Of a DNA stretch of 64,000 nucleotides, positions 9,105-16,767 are shown one piece after another. The notes below the pieces were generated by a model that saw only the letters and a program-made list of their open reading frames with translations, was not told the origin of the DNA and did not search any database. Numbering within the stretch: the first letter of the stretch is position 1; every line of letters begins with the position of its first letter. The position numbers and the translations under genes are program-made. Source of the DNA: CAVSWT01 sp963782985 (GTDB lineage Bacteria > Bacteroidota > Ignavibacteria > Ignavibacteriales > Ignavibacteriaceae); NCBI GenBank assembly GCA_963782985.1, contig CAWALU010000012.1:1-64000 (forward strand), in the 5' to 3' direction.

Positions 9105-9645
9105 GGTGATTAGCAAAAGCATATTAGAAACTTTCCCTTCGATATTAATAAACATTTAGATTTAATCATAACCGCCATTGCGCGGAGGTAATGATTTGTA
9201 CTGGGGTTTAGCTTCTATGGGATTTAGTATATAATATGATGAAATGGTCTTTCTTGAATATTCGTTTTTAACAAACCATCCTTAATATCTAACGACATAC
9301 AAACACTATCGCTATGAATATTAATAAATAAAGTATCCTCAAAAACTTTAATATTTGAAAAAGAACTATCAATAGGGATTTTGAAATTATTTATCCGTTT
9401 ATCTTCCATCGGCTGTAATTATTTGTAGATCAGTTCCGCCCTATATGGACAAGTTTTCAAAGAACTTTTTATAACTGTATCGAATAGCAGTATTTTATTT
9501 TCTTTTTCCCTATTGACTTTTTACTTATTAAAGAGGTTATACGCTATACCATACAATTTAATAATCGAATAAACTTATTTGATTCTGGTCTTCTTCAAAG
9601 TATCTATAAGTTTTTTCCGAGACAATTTCTATCCCACCATACTGA
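9105..9645. other. decayed intergenic region
   Basis: This is AT-rich sequence between the terminator and the nuclease pseudogene. Apart from one doubtful 61-codon frame on the minus strand (9224-9409), I see no intact gene, RNA or repeat. Confidence 0.35.
9224..9409 (-). CDS. hypothetical 61-aa protein, doubtful
   Basis: This open frame of 61 codons lies on the minus strand. It contains a beta-strand-like stretch (KVFEDTLFINIHSDSV) and ends FHHIIY. No family is recognised and no ribosome site is visible. Because it lies next to a heavily frameshifted pseudogene, it may be a fragment of another decayed gene rather than a working one. Confidence 0.25.
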   Translation of the reverse strand: MEDKRINNFKIPIDSSFSNIKVFEDTLFINIHSDSVCMSLDIKDGLLKTNIQERPFHHIIY

Positions 9646-10368
9646 TTACGGTTTCCTTAACATATTGAATCGTTGTATTAAATTTCTTCTAATATCTTCA
9701 GTAGTAAAACGTAGTATTGACCAACCCAAGCTTGAAAGAATATTATTACGGTTTTTATCCCGCTTAACATTGAATTCAGATAAATGAAATCTATCGCCAT
9801 CAAATTCAATATTAATGTTTCGTTCTTTACAAAAAATTGCAAAATCCAAATAAAACATTTTCACATCAGTATAAATAGGAAACTGTCGTTCTGATTCTAA
9901 TTTGCGACTTTAAGTGCATCCCAAAACTCTTCTTCAAGAGGACTTTCATAAAATAAGTCATTAATATTGTTGCTTTTTGGAAATGCCAAAGAGTGGTTGG
10001 AACGAAAAGTAATCTTCTCGGACGATTGCTAATAATCGGGGTTGAAAGTTCACTCAATGAATTAAATTCTATCTTGTAATATTCATCATTAGCTTTAGGG
10101 TCATTTTGAATTTTGGGAGAAGAATTTTTCTTGGAACAACAGAAATATTTTTAACTTCACTATTCCATCGAACACAATAAGCATCTTTGTTAAATGTTTT
10201 TGTATGGTGAAATGCAATATATTTTAATGTTTTATTAGCTACACTTTTAGGAATCCATTTTAGTTGAACAAGGAATCCGATACCAGTTTTGTTCTTTTGC
10301 AATCTGAAAATCAGACCTATTATTCATCAATCAACTAAAAAATCTCTTTTCTTATTTTGTTTAACCAT
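9646..10368 (-). pseudogene. frameshifted DUF559-type PD-(D/E)XK nuclease
   Basis: Reading the minus strand from an ATG at 10368 and switching frame several times gives one continuous protein. It begins MVKQNKKRDFLVD, then an in-frame stop. It resumes with YIAFHHTKTFNKDAYCVRW and NISVVPRKILLPKFK, shifts frame near 10101-10112 into NDPKANDEYYKIEF and RRLLFVPTTLWHFQK, shifts near 9965-9978 into NINDLFYESPLEEEFWDAL, and shifts near 9901-9912 into RKLESERQFPIYTDVKMFYL. The end, DFAIFCKERNINIEFDGD and GWSILRFTTEDI, is the core of DUF559/Vsr-like nucleases, with the catalytic Asp in DFA and the E-x-D of EFDGD. At least three frameshifts and a stop show it is dead. It is probably a relic of a restriction or defence-type nuclease. 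Confidence 0.8.
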
Positions 10369-10545
10369 ACTTTTTATTTGTAGCGTATAACTATTAATTA
10401 TCCTGATTTAGATTTGTACTTAAAAGTTGATATACAAGAATTAAATTCTCCTATAACAACTTATTTAATTTAATTGTTATCAGCATATAAATCTATATTC
10501 AAATAATTTAGAGTAGATTATAATATTAATAGCAGTTAATATCAT

Positions 10546-11559
10546 TTACATTTTTGCGGCGCCAATTCCCGGCTTGGAAGAAATGTTTACTTTCCCATTT
10601 TCAATTACAGTTCCGTTAAAAATATCGTTGCTAATTAATAAAGCGCCGTCAAGGTCAGCCCAATCAACCATTGGCGAAAGATGAGAGGCGGCGGAAATTG
10701 CGCATGATGTTTCCGTCATACAGCCCAGCATAACTTTTAACCCCAGCGCGCGGGCAAGCGTAATCATCTTGTTTGCTTCGCGCATTCCTGTGCATTTCAT
10801 CAGCTTAATATTTATACCCGAAAAAACGTCTTTGATTTTATAAATGTCGGCGAGCCTTTGCACTGATTCATCAGCAATTGTGGGGAGCGGACTTTTAGAT
10901 GTAAGCCAAGCCATATCATCAATCTGTTCTTTGGGCATAGGCTGTTCAACAAAAAGAACATTTTTTTCTTTCAGCCATTCAATCATTTCCAACGCATAAT
11001 TTTTATCGCTCCACCCCTGGTTAGCATCAACCGTCAATGGTTTATCAGTAACAGAGCGAATTACTTCAACCATTTCTTTATCATTGTCTCTGCCGAGCTT
11101 CACTTTTAAAATTTTATATTCTTCCGCCTCGCCAACTTTTTTTCTTATCACATCCGGTTTATCAATTCCGATTGTAAAAGAAGTGTAAGGCGCTTTTTCT
11201 TTATCATAACCCCAAATGTTATACCAGGGCTGGTTCATCATTTTTCCAACCAGATCATGCAGAGCAATATCAACCGATGCTTTGGCGGCGCCGTTGCCGG
11301 GAGCTATCTTATCTATGTCGTCTAAAATAGTTTCAAGCTCAAAAGGATTTTTGTATCGGCTCAAATCAACTTTAGATAAAAACTTTGTAACTGATTCCTG
11401 CGACTCGCCCAGGTAAGGCGGCATTGATGCTTCGCCGAATCCGCTTATTTCTTCATGCTCAATTTCAGTTAAGATTATTGGAGTTGTTGTGCGTGAATTT
11501 TTAGCGACTGTGAAAACGTGTTTTAGTTCGAGCGTGTATGGTTTAAAAGTAAGTTTCAT
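10546..11559 (-). CDS. dipeptide epimerase (L-Ala-D/L-Glu epimerase type)
   Basis: This 337-residue member of the enolase superfamily, muconate-lactonizing subgroup, carries the pair KVKLG (KxK general base), metal ligands in VDANQGW, FVEQPM and ADESV, and the second lysine in NIKLMKCTG. These match L-Ala-D/L-Glu epimerases (YcjG, YkfB), which convert the murein dipeptide L-Ala-D-Glu to L-Ala-L-Glu for reuse. The gene lies 31 bases downstream of an NlpC/P60 peptidase of YkfC-like layout, so the two are probably one transcript. Some family members prefer other dipeptides, and specificity cannot be read from the sequence alone. Confidence 0.9.
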   Translation of the reverse strand: MKLTFKPYTLELKHVFTVAKNSRTTTPIILTEIEHEEISGFGEASMPPYLGESQESVTKFLSKVDLSRYKNPFELETILDDIDKIAPGNGAAKASVDIALHDLVGKMMNQPWYNIWGYDKEKAPYTSFTIGIDKPDVIRKKVGEAEEYKILKVKLGRDNDKEMVEVIRSVTDKPLTVDANQGWSDKNYALEMIEWLKEKNVLFVEQPMPKEQIDDMAWLTSKSPLPTIADESVQRLADIYKIKDVFSGINIKLMKCTGMREANKMITLARALGLKVMLGCMTETSCAISAASHLSPMVDWADLDGALLISNDIFNGTVIENGKVNISSKPGIGAAKM

Positions 11560-11590
11560 TTTTTTGATTAGTATTTTTTTTGATGAGTAT

Positions 11591-12772
11591 TTATTTTGAA
11601 TAATATTTTATTGACTGCAATTTCCTAATTCCATTTTTATCAAGAGAAGTTAAAATTCTTTTTGCGCGGATGAATGAATTAAATCTATACTCGCTAAAGT
11701 TATATTGGTTTTTATCAAGACTATTAATTCTAACTCTCCCCGAAGCATGAATAAATTCCATGTTGCCGATATACAGCGCAACATGTGTAACTTTCTCTGA
11801 AGTTGAATCTGTAGCTTTTCTTCCGAAGAATAATAAATCTCCGGTTTGTAAATTTTCAAAACCGTTTTCAGTATTAACAATTTCGCCGGTGTGGACTTGC
11901 TGCGATGCGTCGCGCGGAAGCATAACTCCATTTAAATAATAAACTGTTTTTGTAAATCCGCTGCAATCAAAAGCTTTAGCGGATGTGCCGCCCCATAAAT
12001 ATGGAATTCCCATAAATGATTCCGCAGTGGAAAGAATATTTTTAGAAGTGATTTCCCGGCTGCTTAACCATTCAGCGTAACCTTGAATTTTATCCGATGA
12101 AATAAAAGCAATGCGTTTATCGGGATATTCAACTTTAAAGTAATTTCCATCTTCGCTTAAAAATTTAAATATGTCCCCTTCTACAATATCCGAAACCGGC
12201 AAAGATTTTTCATCTGGGCTTGTTCTACTGAACCCATAAGAAACTGTTACGATAGCTTTTTTAGAATTCCGCCAATCTGTAAATTCATTATCATCCATCA
12301 ATTGCACGCCGTCATTATCAATCCAGCCAATGTAATTATCCGGCGTTTGCGCCAAAAACCAGCCGTGAAATTTTTTATAAATTTTAACCGGCGTTCCCAT
12401 TAAAGCCTGCGTAGCCATCTCCGCTGAATTTTCATGAGCTGTTCTAATATTAGCAACGGATAAATTTACAATACCAAAAATATTTTCACCCAAACTTTTT
12501 TCAGGCAGCAATTCTATTTCATCAATTAAATTCTTATCAATAATTTTAGAAAGTAATTTTTCTTTCGCTTCGGGAAGGTTAGTCTCGCCTTTTAAAATAA
12601 TTTTATCTTCCGCCTGGGTTACTTCAACATTGAAGATAGCGGTTCGTTTGTCAGGCGCGAATTTAGTTTTAACTTCATTTACAATTTTTTTGTAATTATC
12701 AATTGAGTTCATTTCTTGTGCTTTTAAATTTGTTATTAAAAAAATGGCGGTTATTAAAATTAGTTTTAGCAT
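11591..12772 (-). CDS. SH3-NlpC/P60 peptidoglycan endopeptidase (YkfC-like)
   Basis: I choose the ATG at 12772 (393 residues) because it opens a signal peptide (MLKLILITAIFLITNLKA); an upstream ATG at 12814 adds a polar leader. After an N-terminal region (about 20-105) come two SH3-like modules (AEMATQALMGTPVKIYKK with GWFLAQTPDNYIGWI; then SLPVSDIVEGDIFKFL). A C-terminal NlpC/P60 domain follows, with catalytic Cys in WGGTSAKAFDCSGF, His in VTHVALYIG and a third polar residue in FIHASGRV. This is the arrangement of gamma-D-glutamyl-L-diamino-acid endopeptidase (YkfC, DPP VI), which frees L-Ala-D-Glu from murein peptides. The epimerase downstream would process that product. Confidence 0.88.
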   Translation of the reverse strand: MLKLILITAIFLITNLKAQEMNSIDNYKKIVNEVKTKFAPDKRTAIFNVEVTQAEDKIILKGETNLPEAKEKLLSKIIDKNLIDEIELLPEKSLGENIFGIVNLSVANIRTAHENSAEMATQALMGTPVKIYKKFHGWFLAQTPDNYIGWIDNDGVQLMDDNEFTDWRNSKKAIVTVSYGFSRTSPDEKSLPVSDIVEGDIFKFLSEDGNYFKVEYPDKRIAFISSDKIQGYAEWLSSREITSKNILSTAESFMGIPYLWGGTSAKAFDCSGFTKTVYYLNGVMLPRDASQQVHTGEIVNTENGFENLQTGDLLFFGRKATDSTSEKVTHVALYIGNMEFIHASGRVRINSLDKNQYNFSEYRFNSFIRAKRILTSLDKNGIRKLQSIKYYSK

Positions 12773-12841
12773 TTGATTTTGTTGATTTGTTAAAAAGTTT
12801 ATACGCACAAACATAAAAATATTTTGAGTGAATTTATACTA

Positions 12842-12902
12842 GCAGCCGCAACTTTCAAGTTGCGTTTGTTAGAAGAATCGCAATCTAACGCTCGCGGCTA
12901 CA
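12842..12902. repeat. REP-like cloverleaf palindromic element
   Basis: The outer arms AGCCGC (12844-12849) and GCGGCT (12894-12899) pair. They enclose a seven-pair hairpin (GCAACTT, TC, AAGTTGC at 12848-12863) and a six-pair hairpin (GTTAGA/TCTAAC at 12868-12889). The compact, relatively GC-rich palindrome between divergent genes resembles the intergenic mobile palindromes (REP type) found in many Bacteroidota genomes. It could also act as a two-sided terminator or as a transcript barrier. Only one copy is visible in this window. Confidence 0.55.
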
Positions 12903-13007
12903 TTTTAAAAAAACTTTTTTAATTGTTGATATTAAAAAATTTAGTTATCATATTTTAGTTCCAATTACACAAATTCCTTTTAAATAAATTTTTAACTTGG
13001 AGGATGA

Positions 13008-14570
13008 ATGCCGCAAACTGGCGAGCGAGAACAATGGGCAAGTAAAATCGGATTAATTTTAGCTGTTGCCGGTAATGCAGTGGGGCTTGGTAATTTTTTA
13101 AGATTCCCCGTGCAAGCCGCGCAAAACGGCGGCGGCGCCTTTATGATTCCCTATTTTATTTTCTTTTTAATTCTTGGCATTCCATTAATGTGGATTGAGT
13201 GGGGCATCGGAAGAAACGGCGGAAGATATAAGCATGGCAGCGCTCCCGGAATGTTTGATGTAATTTGGAAAAATAAACTTGCAAAATATTTCGGCGCAAT
13301 CGGACTTTTCATTTCAATGACGATTATGATTTATTACACTTACATTGAATCATGGACTCTCGGCTTCAGTATTTTTTCCATCAACAAATTATACTTTGAT
13401 GAAACAACTTTTTCCGCAATGAAAAATTTTCTGTACAGCTATCAGGGCAGAGAAGCGGGAATTCATTTTGACGGATATTGGGTTGCATATCTTTTAATGC
13501 TTGTAACTTTCGTTTTGAACTTTTGGATTTTATATAAAGGAATTTCTAAGGGGATTGAAAAGCTTGCTAAAATTGCGCTGCCGCTTTTACTTGTTTTTGC
13601 CGCTGTTCTTGCGGTAAGAATTTTAACTCTCGGAACTCCCGATCCCTCCATTCCAGAAAACTCCGTTTGGACTGGGTTAGGATTTATTTGGAATCCTGAT
13701 TTTTCTCAGCTTGGCGATCCTAAAATTTGGTTGGCTGCTGCGGGACAAATATTTTTTACTTTGTCTGTTGGGATGGGGACCATTCACGCTTATGCAAGCT
13801 ATCTAAAACCCACAGACGATATTGCTCTTTCAGGATTAACTACTGCCGCTACAAATGAATTTACCGAAGTTGTCCTTGGCGGCACAATCGCAATTCCTGT
13901 TGCCGTTGCTTTTTTTGGATTAACCGCCACGCAGGAATTTGCTAAAGGCGGCGCTTTTGATCTCGGTTTTGTTTCAATGCCATTAATTTTTCAGCGAATA
14001 CCTTTTGGCGAATATTTTGGATTCATCTGGTTTCTACTTTTGTTCATTGCGGGAATAACTTCTTCAGTTGCTATGGGGCAGCCGGTCATCGCTTTTTTAG
14101 AAGATGAATTTGGAATGAATAGAAAAAAAGCCGTGGGAACGCTTGCCATTATAGTTTTAGTTTGCGTGCAGTTTGTAGTTTTCTTTCAGCGTTTTGGATT
14201 TTTAAATGAAATGGATTATTGGGCCGGCACTTTTGGGCTTGTAGTTTTTGCTTTGATGGAAACTATTTTATTTATGTGGGTCTTCGGCGCTGACAAAGCC
14301 TGGAAGGAAATGAACGCCGGCGGGGATTTTCAAATACCAAAAATATTTTATTACATAATGAAATATATTACTCCATTGGTTTTGTTTGTGATTATGATTT
14401 GGTGGTTTATTAATGACGCTATACCAATTTTATTTTTAACCGGGGCTAACCCAGCCGATGTGCCTTACATTTGGGGTTCGCGATTATTAATGGTTCTTTT
14501 ATTTGTGGGTCTTGCTTTTCTAGTTCATAAAGCGTGGAAAAATCACGATGAAAATATTGCACAAAGTTAA
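13008..14570 (+). CDS. sodium-dependent NSS/SNF-family transporter
   Basis: This integral membrane protein of 520 residues has about twelve hydrophobic helices. The first helix carries the family signature with its unwound sodium-binding centre (LAVAGNAVGLGNFLRFP), preceded by the conserved REQWASKIG. The later GTIHAYASYL and SVAMGQPV stretches also fit. Neurotransmitter:sodium symporters of bacteria import amino acids. A good ribosome site (TGGAGGATG) supports the ATG at 13008. The 37-residue peptide gene 31 bases downstream matches the small subunit of MetPS-type importers, so methionine or alanine is the likely substrate. The neighbouring methionine biosynthesis genes agree with this, by inference. 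Confidence 0.92.
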   Translation: MPQTGEREQWASKIGLILAVAGNAVGLGNFLRFPVQAAQNGGGAFMIPYFIFFLILGIPLMWIEWGIGRNGGRYKHGSAPGMFDVIWKNKLAKYFGAIGLFISMTIMIYYTYIESWTLGFSIFSINKLYFDETTFSAMKNFLYSYQGREAGIHFDGYWVAYLLMLVTFVLNFWILYKGISKGIEKLAKIALPLLLVFAAVLAVRILTLGTPDPSIPENSVWTGLGFIWNPDFSQLGDPKIWLAAAGQIFFTLSVGMGTIHAYASYLKPTDDIALSGLTTAATNEFTEVVLGGTIAIPVAVAFFGLTATQEFAKGGAFDLGFVSMPLIFQRIPFGEYFGFIWFLLLFIAGITSSVAMGQPVIAFLEDEFGMNRKKAVGTLAIIVLVCVQFVVFFQRFGFLNEMDYWAGTFGLVVFALMETILFMWVFGADKAWKEMNAGGDFQIPKIFYYIMKYITPLVLFVIMIWWFINDAIPILFLTGANPADVPYIWGSRLLMVLLFVGLAFLVHKAWKNHDENIAQS

Positions 14571-14601
14571 AATCAATTTAAAAATGTTTAAAGGAAATTA
14601 A

Positions 14602-14715
14602 ATGGGACTTACTACAGGCGGAATTATTTTTTTATCAGCTGCATGGGGAGCAATTTTTATTTTAACGGTTTATTGTTTCATTAAAGTTTTTAAATCTGAA
14701 AGAAAGAAAAATTAA
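14602..14715 (+). CDS. MetS-like small subunit of NSS transporter, 37 aa
   Basis: This 37-codon gene with an AAGGA ribosome site lies 31 bases after the NSS transporter. Its product is one membrane helix (GGIIFLSAAWGAIFILTVYCF) followed by a basic tail (KVFKSERKKN). MetS-type subunits of methionine/alanine NSS importers, known from Corynebacterium MetPS, have exactly this build: 30-60 residues, one helix with a W/F-G-A core, and a charged cytoplasmic tail. It is too short for ordinary gene callers. Assignment rests on context and shape, since identity cannot be judged over so few residues. Confidence 0.75.
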   Translation: MGLTTGGIIFLSAAWGAIFILTVYCFIKVFKSERKKN

Positions 14716-14803
14716 CAATTATTAATTTGTCTTATTCGTTTGTAGACCATTTTATTAATATTCTCTTTTCATATTTATTTTTTAAAATAAATAATTTCAG
14801 ATA

Positions 14804-14834
14804 TTGACTTATGAATTTCCAAACACTATCTTTG
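14804..14834 (+). promoter_or_regulatory. Bacteroidetes-type promoter of the met leader
   Basis: TTG at 14804-14806 and TATCTTTG at 14827-14834 are spaced by 20 bases and match the Bacteroidetes -33 (TTTG/TTG) and -7 (TAnnTTTG) boxes. Transcription would begin near 14840, only about five bases before the leader-peptide ATG at 14845, so the leader would be almost leaderless in its translation. Confidence 0.6.
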
Positions 14835-14844
14835 CCCAACTATT

Positions 14845-14928
14845 ATGAAAAATCAAAAACAAAATATTAACTTAAAAAAATCAGCAATGATGATGTGTAT
14901 CTGTTGTATGATGTGTGGAGCATCTTAA
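14845..14928 (+). CDS. Met/Cys-rich leader peptide of the met operon, 27 aa
   Basis: This 27-codon frame starts with a Lys/Asn/Gln-rich segment and ends SAMMMCICCMMCGAS. The last 13 residues contain five Met and four Cys. Such clustering of the end-product amino acids and their precursor is typical of transcription-attenuation leader peptides. Directly after the stop, GGAAGG (14930-14935) can pair with CCTTCC (14969-14974). That pairing would prevent the terminator stem at 14968-14993. A ribosome waiting for charged Met- or Cys-tRNA would leave GGAAGG free and allow read-through; a ribosome reaching the stop would cover it. A SAM riboswitch and metY-metX follow on the same strand. Confidence 0.7.
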   Translation: MKNQKQNINLKKSAMMMCICCMMCGAS

Positions 14929-14967
14929 CGGAAGGACATTGTTAAAATAATTTTACAGAAAATGCAG

Positions 14968-14999
14968 CCCTTCCCAAATAAAATCGAGAAGGGTTTTTT
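14968..14999 (+). terminator. attenuator terminator of the Met/Cys leader
   Basis: The stem CCCTTC (14968-14973) and GAAGGG (14988-14993) is followed by six T residues. The competing antiterminator pairs GGAAGG (14930-14935) with CCTTCC (14969-14974). It therefore acts as a conditional terminator between the leader peptide and the riboswitch. Confidence 0.75.
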
Positions 15000-15048
15000 A
15001 TTTTAGATGAAATAGAATTATGACATAAGATTAAAATAAATATTATAG

Positions 15049-15176
15049 CTCTTATCGAGAAAGGTTGAGGGATCAGGCCCGTTGAAACCTTAGCAACCGC
15101 TCCGACAAAAATCGGGGGTCATTGGTGCTAACTCCTGCCCCGTCCAATTTATTTGGACAAATGGGAAAGATGAGAG
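15049..15176 (+). promoter_or_regulatory. SAM-I (S-box) riboswitch aptamer
   Basis: The aptamer contains nearly the full S-box consensus. P1 is CTCTTATC (15049-15056) pairing with GATGAGAG (15169-15176). The core has GAGGGATCAGGCCC, GAAACCTTAGCAACC and GGTGCTAACTCCTGCC, followed by GGGAAAGATGAG. It binds S-adenosylmethionine. SAM binding stabilises P1, which blocks the antiterminator and so allows the terminator at 15192-15229 to form. It lies 178 bases before metY and would switch metY-metX off when SAM is plentiful. It sits downstream of a separate leader-peptide attenuator. Confidence 0.97.
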
Positions 15177-15191
15177 AAGAAGTTTTTACTA

Positions 15192-15229
15192 AAAACCTCT
15201 TCAGGCAATCTTTCCAGAAGAGGTTTTTT
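15192..15229 (+). terminator. riboswitch expression-platform terminator
   Basis: The stem AAAACCTCTTC (15192-15202) pairs with GAAGAGGTTTT and runs into a T tract. The alternative antiterminator pairs GAAGAAGTTTTT (15176-15187), which starts in the P1 strand of the riboswitch, with AAAAACCTCTTC (15191-15202), with one mismatch. This is the classical SAM-I off-switch arrangement. Confidence 0.93.
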
Positions 15230-15353
15230 CGTTTTAAAACGCCCTCGCTTTAATCCTCTCCCTAAGAAAGAGGAAAGAAAAAAGGGCAAGCTTATAATTT
15301 ATTTTAGTAAAAAAAGTTCAACTTAATTTATCACAAAAAGAAAGGTTACTACA

Positions 15354-16691
15354 ATGAGCACAAATGGAAAAGAGAAACGCTACAAATACGAAACGCTTCA
15401 ACTGCACGCCGGGCAAAAACCGGATTCGGCAACTAACGCTCGCGCTGTTCCTATTTATCAAACTACATCGTATAATTTTAACGACGCGCAGCACGCCGCT
15501 GATTTATTTGGGCTGCAAAAATTTGGGAATATTTACACAAGGATTATGAATCCCACCACAGATGTTTTTGAACAAAGAATTGCGGCGCTTGAAGGGGGAG
15601 CGGCGGCGCTTGCAACCGCGTCAGGGCAATCTGCGCAGCTTGTTTCAATTACTACTGTTGCGCAGGCCGGCGAAAATATTGTTTCTACCAGTCATCTTTA
15701 CGGAGGAACTTATAATCAATTTAAGGTTACATTTCCCCGTTTAGGAATCAATGTAAAATTTGTGGAAGGCGATGACCCCGCGCAGTTTGAAAAATTAATC
15801 GATCCTAAAACAAAGGCTCTTTACATTGAAGCAATAGGCAATCCAAAATTAAACGTTCCTGATATAAAAGCAATTGCCGATGTCGCCCACAAACACGGCA
15901 TTCCATTAATTGTCGATAATACTTTTGGAGCCGCCGGATATTTAGTTAGACCTATTGACCACGGCGCCGATATCATTACCGCTTCCGCAACAAAATGGAT
16001 TGGCGGACATGGAACTTCCATCGGCGGCGTAATCGTAGATTCCGGAAATTTTGATTGGGGAAACGGCAACTTCCCGATTTTTACGGAACCTTCGCCGGGC
16101 TATCATGGATTAAAGTTTAACGAGGTTTTCGGCAAGGGTTCTCAATTCGGAAATATCGCTTTTATAATTAGAGCAAGGGTTGAGGGACTTCGAGATCTCG
16201 GTCCAGCTTTAAGCCCTTTTAATGCTTTCCTACTTTTGCAAGGGTTAGAAACATTGTCTTTAAGAATCGATAGACATAATGAAAATGCTCTTAAGTTAGC
16301 GAGATGGTTGGAAGCAAACCCTGCAATAGATTGGGTTTGGTACCCGGGATTAGAAAGCCATCCTTTTCACCAAAGCGCAAAAAAATATTTAAGAAAAGGA
16401 TTATTCGGTTCAATACTCTCCTTTGGTATTAATGGCGGAATTGAAGCGGGAAAAGCTTTTATCAACAACGTAAAATTATCAAGCCTGCTTGCAAATGTAG
16501 GCGACGCTAAAACGCTAGTAATTCATCCTGCGTCCACAACGCATCAGCAGCTATCAGAGCACGAACAAAAAGTCGCTGGCGTATTACCGGAACAGATTCG
16601 TGTGTCTGTGGGCTTAGAACATATTGATGATATTATTGATGACTTCGATGAAGCAATAAAAGCCGCTGTAAAATCTGAAGCGACTGTTTAA
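15354..16691 (+). CDS. metY: O-acetylhomoserine sulfhydrylase (MetY)
   Basis: This PLP enzyme of the Cys/Met-metabolism family has 445 residues and joins O-acetylhomoserine with sulfide to give homocysteine and acetate. The PLP lysine lies in SATKWIGGHG. Other family marks are ALATASGQSAQ, the tyrosine-containing TSHLYGGTYNQF, IVDNTFG and IHPASTTHQQLSEHEQ near the end. The length and the long C-terminal half separate it from the shorter cystathionine synthases (about 380-400 residues). An AGAAAGG ribosome site precedes the ATG. It is the first gene after the SAM riboswitch and is followed by metX, which makes its substrate. Confidence 0.95.
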   Translation: MSTNGKEKRYKYETLQLHAGQKPDSATNARAVPIYQTTSYNFNDAQHAADLFGLQKFGNIYTRIMNPTTDVFEQRIAALEGGAAALATASGQSAQLVSITTVAQAGENIVSTSHLYGGTYNQFKVTFPRLGINVKFVEGDDPAQFEKLIDPKTKALYIEAIGNPKLNVPDIKAIADVAHKHGIPLIVDNTFGAAGYLVRPIDHGADIITASATKWIGGHGTSIGGVIVDSGNFDWGNGNFPIFTEPSPGYHGLKFNEVFGKGSQFGNIAFIIRARVEGLRDLGPALSPFNAFLLLQGLETLSLRIDRHNENALKLARWLEANPAIDWVWYPGLESHPFHQSAKKYLRKGLFGSILSFGINGGIEAGKAFINNVKLSSLLANVGDAKTLVIHPASTTHQQLSEHEQKVAGVLPEQIRVSVGLEHIDDIIDDFDEAIKAAVKSEATV

Positions 16692-16706
16692 CTTAAATAA
16701 TTCTTT

Positions 16707-16737
16707 AAGCAGGATGAATCAAAAATTTATCCTGCTT
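16707..16737 (+). terminator. stem-loop between metY and metX
   Basis: A perfect nine-pair stem (AAGCAGGAT/ATCCTGCTT) encloses a 13-base AT-rich loop. The following sequence is ATATTTCTT, without a proper T tract, so it is more likely a partial terminator, a processing site or a transcript stabiliser than a full stop. Confidence 0.55.
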
Positions 16738-16767
16738 ATATTTCTTGAACAAAAAAAAGTTTTTTTT

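Noticed and set aside
16714..16767. Longer start for metX
   Set aside because: The ATG lies in a stem-loop and adds a hydrophobic leader not found in cytosolic MetX proteins.
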